DNA of 41,391 nt, taken from a virus. The notes below the pieces were generated by a model. It had not been told where the DNA came from and did no database searches. It was given only the letters and a program-made list of their open reading frames with translations. Shown here in pieces: positions 39,956-41,391 of the stretch. A program made the translations under genes and the position numbers. Each line of letters begins with the position of its first letter. The stretch's first letter is position 1. The stretch is taken from IMG/VR virus record IMGVR_UViG_3300050121_000051, positions 1 through 41,391 of that record, one strand, 5' to 3'.

Positions 39956-40270
39956 ATGATATTCAAAACCTACCCTGATTTTTTAGTAAAAAACGGTCAA
40001 AACTTCATTGCCCAATCTGATGAAAACGGTATTTTTGAAGTTACTCCCGACAATATAAATTACGCCTATGTGACGCTCATGTACGCGCCCGCAGGAGAAC
40101 TTAAACCCACAGATATTGCCCCAGTAGAAGAAAAACCCCTCACAACGCCACCTAAGGAGGCTAAAAAGAATGGTAACAGTAAACTCAATAGCTCTGGCAT
40201 CATTAAGCCAGCTTGGACACGTAAACCAACAGGGAATAGTCGAGGAAAACCGAGAAAGAAAGTATCTTAA
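39956..40270 (+). CDS. Hypothetical structural protein with basic tail
   Basis: 104 residues with GTGAGG upstream. MIFKTYPDFLVKNGQNFIAQ starts a small beta domain; the last 40 residues are Pro, Lys and Arg rich (RKPTGNSRGKPRKKVS). Its last 101 bases overlap the next gene in another frame, so its tail may be a by-product of that overlap. Position suits a head-joining protein. Confidence 0.55.
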   Translation: MIFKTYPDFLVKNGQNFIAQSDENGIFEVTPDNINYAYVTLMYAPAGELKPTDIAPVEEKPLTTPPKEAKKNGNSKLNSSGIIKPAWTRKPTGNSRGKPRKKVS

Positions 40271-40574
40271 TCTCGCGCCTGCGTTCTGCAACATGTTGCA
40301 GAACGAATTACTGACATGCGAAAGTTATGATTTTGCCACTAATGGCATCCCTGCCCCTTTAACTGCTCTTACTGACGAATTGACCATAACTGATATGACC
40401 GCTCAAAGTGTTTTGCCCTTGGGTTTAGCGCGTGAGTTTGCCCGAATAGATGGCGACACTCAATATAACATTTTTGCAGTGTCTTATGAAAACGCAAAAA
40501 ACATGATGTCTTTTGATGCGCCCGAAATAGTGGATGTTTACGGCAGTATTACCGATTATGACCTTCAGGGGTGA
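40170..40574 (+). CDS. Head-to-tail connector protein (P22 gp4-like position)
   Basis: 134 residues with a very good AAGGAGG upstream, in the frame that overlaps the preceding gene. Helical: NSIALASLSQLGHV, YLNLAPAFCNMLQNELLTC, LPLGLAREFARIDGDTQYN and FAVSYENAKNM. This pattern with an ending in DPEIVD-type acid text is typical of adaptor proteins that dock on the portal. Next gene is the gp10-like neck protein. Confidence 0.65.
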   Translation: MVTVNSIALASLSQLGHVNQQGIVEENRERKYLNLAPAFCNMLQNELLTCESYDFATNGIPAPLTALTDELTITDMTAQSVLPLGLAREFARIDGDTQYNIFAVSYENAKNMMSFDAPEIVDVYGSITDYDLQG

Positions 40575-40578
40575 TTAA

Positions 40579-41391
40579 ATGAAGATCCCTCAAATGCTTG
40601 CTCTCCAAGAACAAAGTAAAGTTTACAGTCCCACAAGCGGCGTAAACCTTTCAAAGCTCCCAAATGAAATAGACGACGGTCAAAATGCCCTTATGTTAAA
40701 TATGTGGTACAGGGACACCATGCTTAGAACACGTCCGGGTCTTGTTAAGGAAATAGAACAGACTTACGGGAAGATTGTGGATGTGTATCCGAAAGACGGG
40801 TCAACAGTATTACTGAAAAGGATTACTCAAAACAATATAGTCACTGTAGAAATGTATGGAATTTATATAATGACAGCATATGCCGTTCTTGCGTTTGATG
40901 GTACTGTGGTGGACAGAGTTCCATCAGGGGCTAATATGAATGGTATTGGGGGCACCATTACATATACTTATGATGGTACAATATTTGACTTTAGTAATAG
41001 CAAAATTATATCAGCAAGTTCCAATGATGATACATTGTTAGACAGCAATTTGTTAAATTGGAAAATATCAGGAACGACATTCTATATTTTAAATCAGACA
41101 AATAATGACGCTTTTTATCCTTATCATCTTTATGAAGTGTCCCCACAAATATTGATATGGCCCTTACCTGTAGGGTCTCAATATGCTATTGCTAACTATT
41201 TTATAACTTCTAAAACTCCTCATATTCCTATGATATATACAAACTGTCACGCATCCGGTGCGGGTGACAAATTAGAAGCACGAAATTACCTTACTCCTTT
41301 TGTAAATACTGAATACCGAACAGATGCCACCTCTACGGTTTACCATCTCCCCGGTGGAGAAACTAATATAGACAATGAAGAAGTCTTAATA
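40579..41391 (+). CDS. P22 gp10-like tail/neck protein, N-terminal part (cut by window edge)
   Basis: Open for 271 codons to the window end. MKIPQMLALQEQ ... GVNLSKLPNEIDDGQNALM-LNMW and RTRPGL are the familiar start of podoviral packaged-DNA stabilisation proteins of the P22 gp10 type. Then beta-rich blades follow. The continuation is at 2-1090. The total would be about 630 residues, longer than P22 gp10 (472). GGGGTGA precedes the ATG. Confidence 0.75.
   Translation, partial: MKIPQMLALQEQSKVYSPTSGVNLSKLPNEIDDGQNALMLNMWYRDTMLRTRPGLVKEIEQTYGKIVDVYPKDGSTVLLKRITQNNIVTVEMYGIYIMTAYAVLAFDGTVVDRVPSGANMNGIGGTITYTYDGTIFDFSNSKIISASSNDDTLLDSNLLNWKISGTTFYILNQTNNDAFYPYHLYEVSPQILIWPLPVGSQYAIANYFITSKTPHIPMIYTNCHASGAGDKLEARNYLTPFVNTEYRTDATSTVYHLPGGETNIDNEEVLI

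Overview
The window reads as nearly all of one temperate, short-tailed (P22-like podovirus architecture) phage genome of a Gram-positive host, most likely a Clostridia-type anaerobe. The evidence is strong AGGAGG ribosome binding sites before most genes, a GH25 lysozyme, an LL-H type holin, a Lin1244/DUF4373-type replication protein and a tyrosine-integrase/CI/Cro/Rha lysogeny block. The window is cut inside one gene: 40579-41391 holds the N-terminal half and 1-1090 the C-terminal half of a P22 gp10-like tail/neck protein, so the sequence is circular or circularly permuted, although the join is out of frame by one base as given.

Layout. 29192-41391 and 1-10045 (rightward): packaging and structural module. 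Order: small and large terminase, HExxH metallopeptidase-like protein, Cys-rich and membrane microproteins, an 839-base gap between genes holding a tRNA-Leu-like element, a roughly 540-base highly structured non-coding RNA and tRNA-Ile(GAU), then portal, an SGNH-hydrolase tail protein, a basic protein, a Com-like zinc ribbon, scaffold, coat, probable decoration protein, connector proteins, split gp10-like protein, ejection proteins (one of 1331 residues with an LPD38-like region), two fibres, endolysin and two holin candidates, closed by a strong terminator at 10072-10109.

10110-10367: attP. It has a core made of the 3' part of a tRNA-Pro(GGG) gene flanked by five copies of a decamer that look like integrase arm sites. 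10352-12667 (leftward): integrase, lipoprotein, two small membrane proteins and the CI-type repressor. 12668-12798: divergent promoters with three operator-like repeats. 12799-26943 (rightward): Cro-like protein, Rha, excisionase-like protein, many small proteins, a recombination/replication set (Sak4-like ATPase, DUF669 SSB-like protein, DNA methyltransferase, DUF4373 initiator with an apparent ACG start, DnaC-like loader), a radical SAM/deoxyribosyltransferase-like pair, Lar-like protein, RuvC-like resolvase, ASCH protein, DUF551 proteins and a metallophosphoesterase, ending at a bidirectional terminator. 27007-27993 (leftward): four small unknown genes driven from a promoter that shares repeated operators with a divergent ribbon-helix-helix gene (28176-28379).

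The most notable features are the large structured RNA between tRNAs at 32110-32648, which resembles the ROOL/GOLLD class of phage giant RNAs by size, setting and dense helices, and an internal ribosome binding site in the endolysin gene that should yield the binding domain as a separate protein. Others are the ACG initiation codon, the attP anatomy, and an SGNH hydrolase fibre placed unusually between portal and scaffold. All function calls come from reading motifs; no database search was run.
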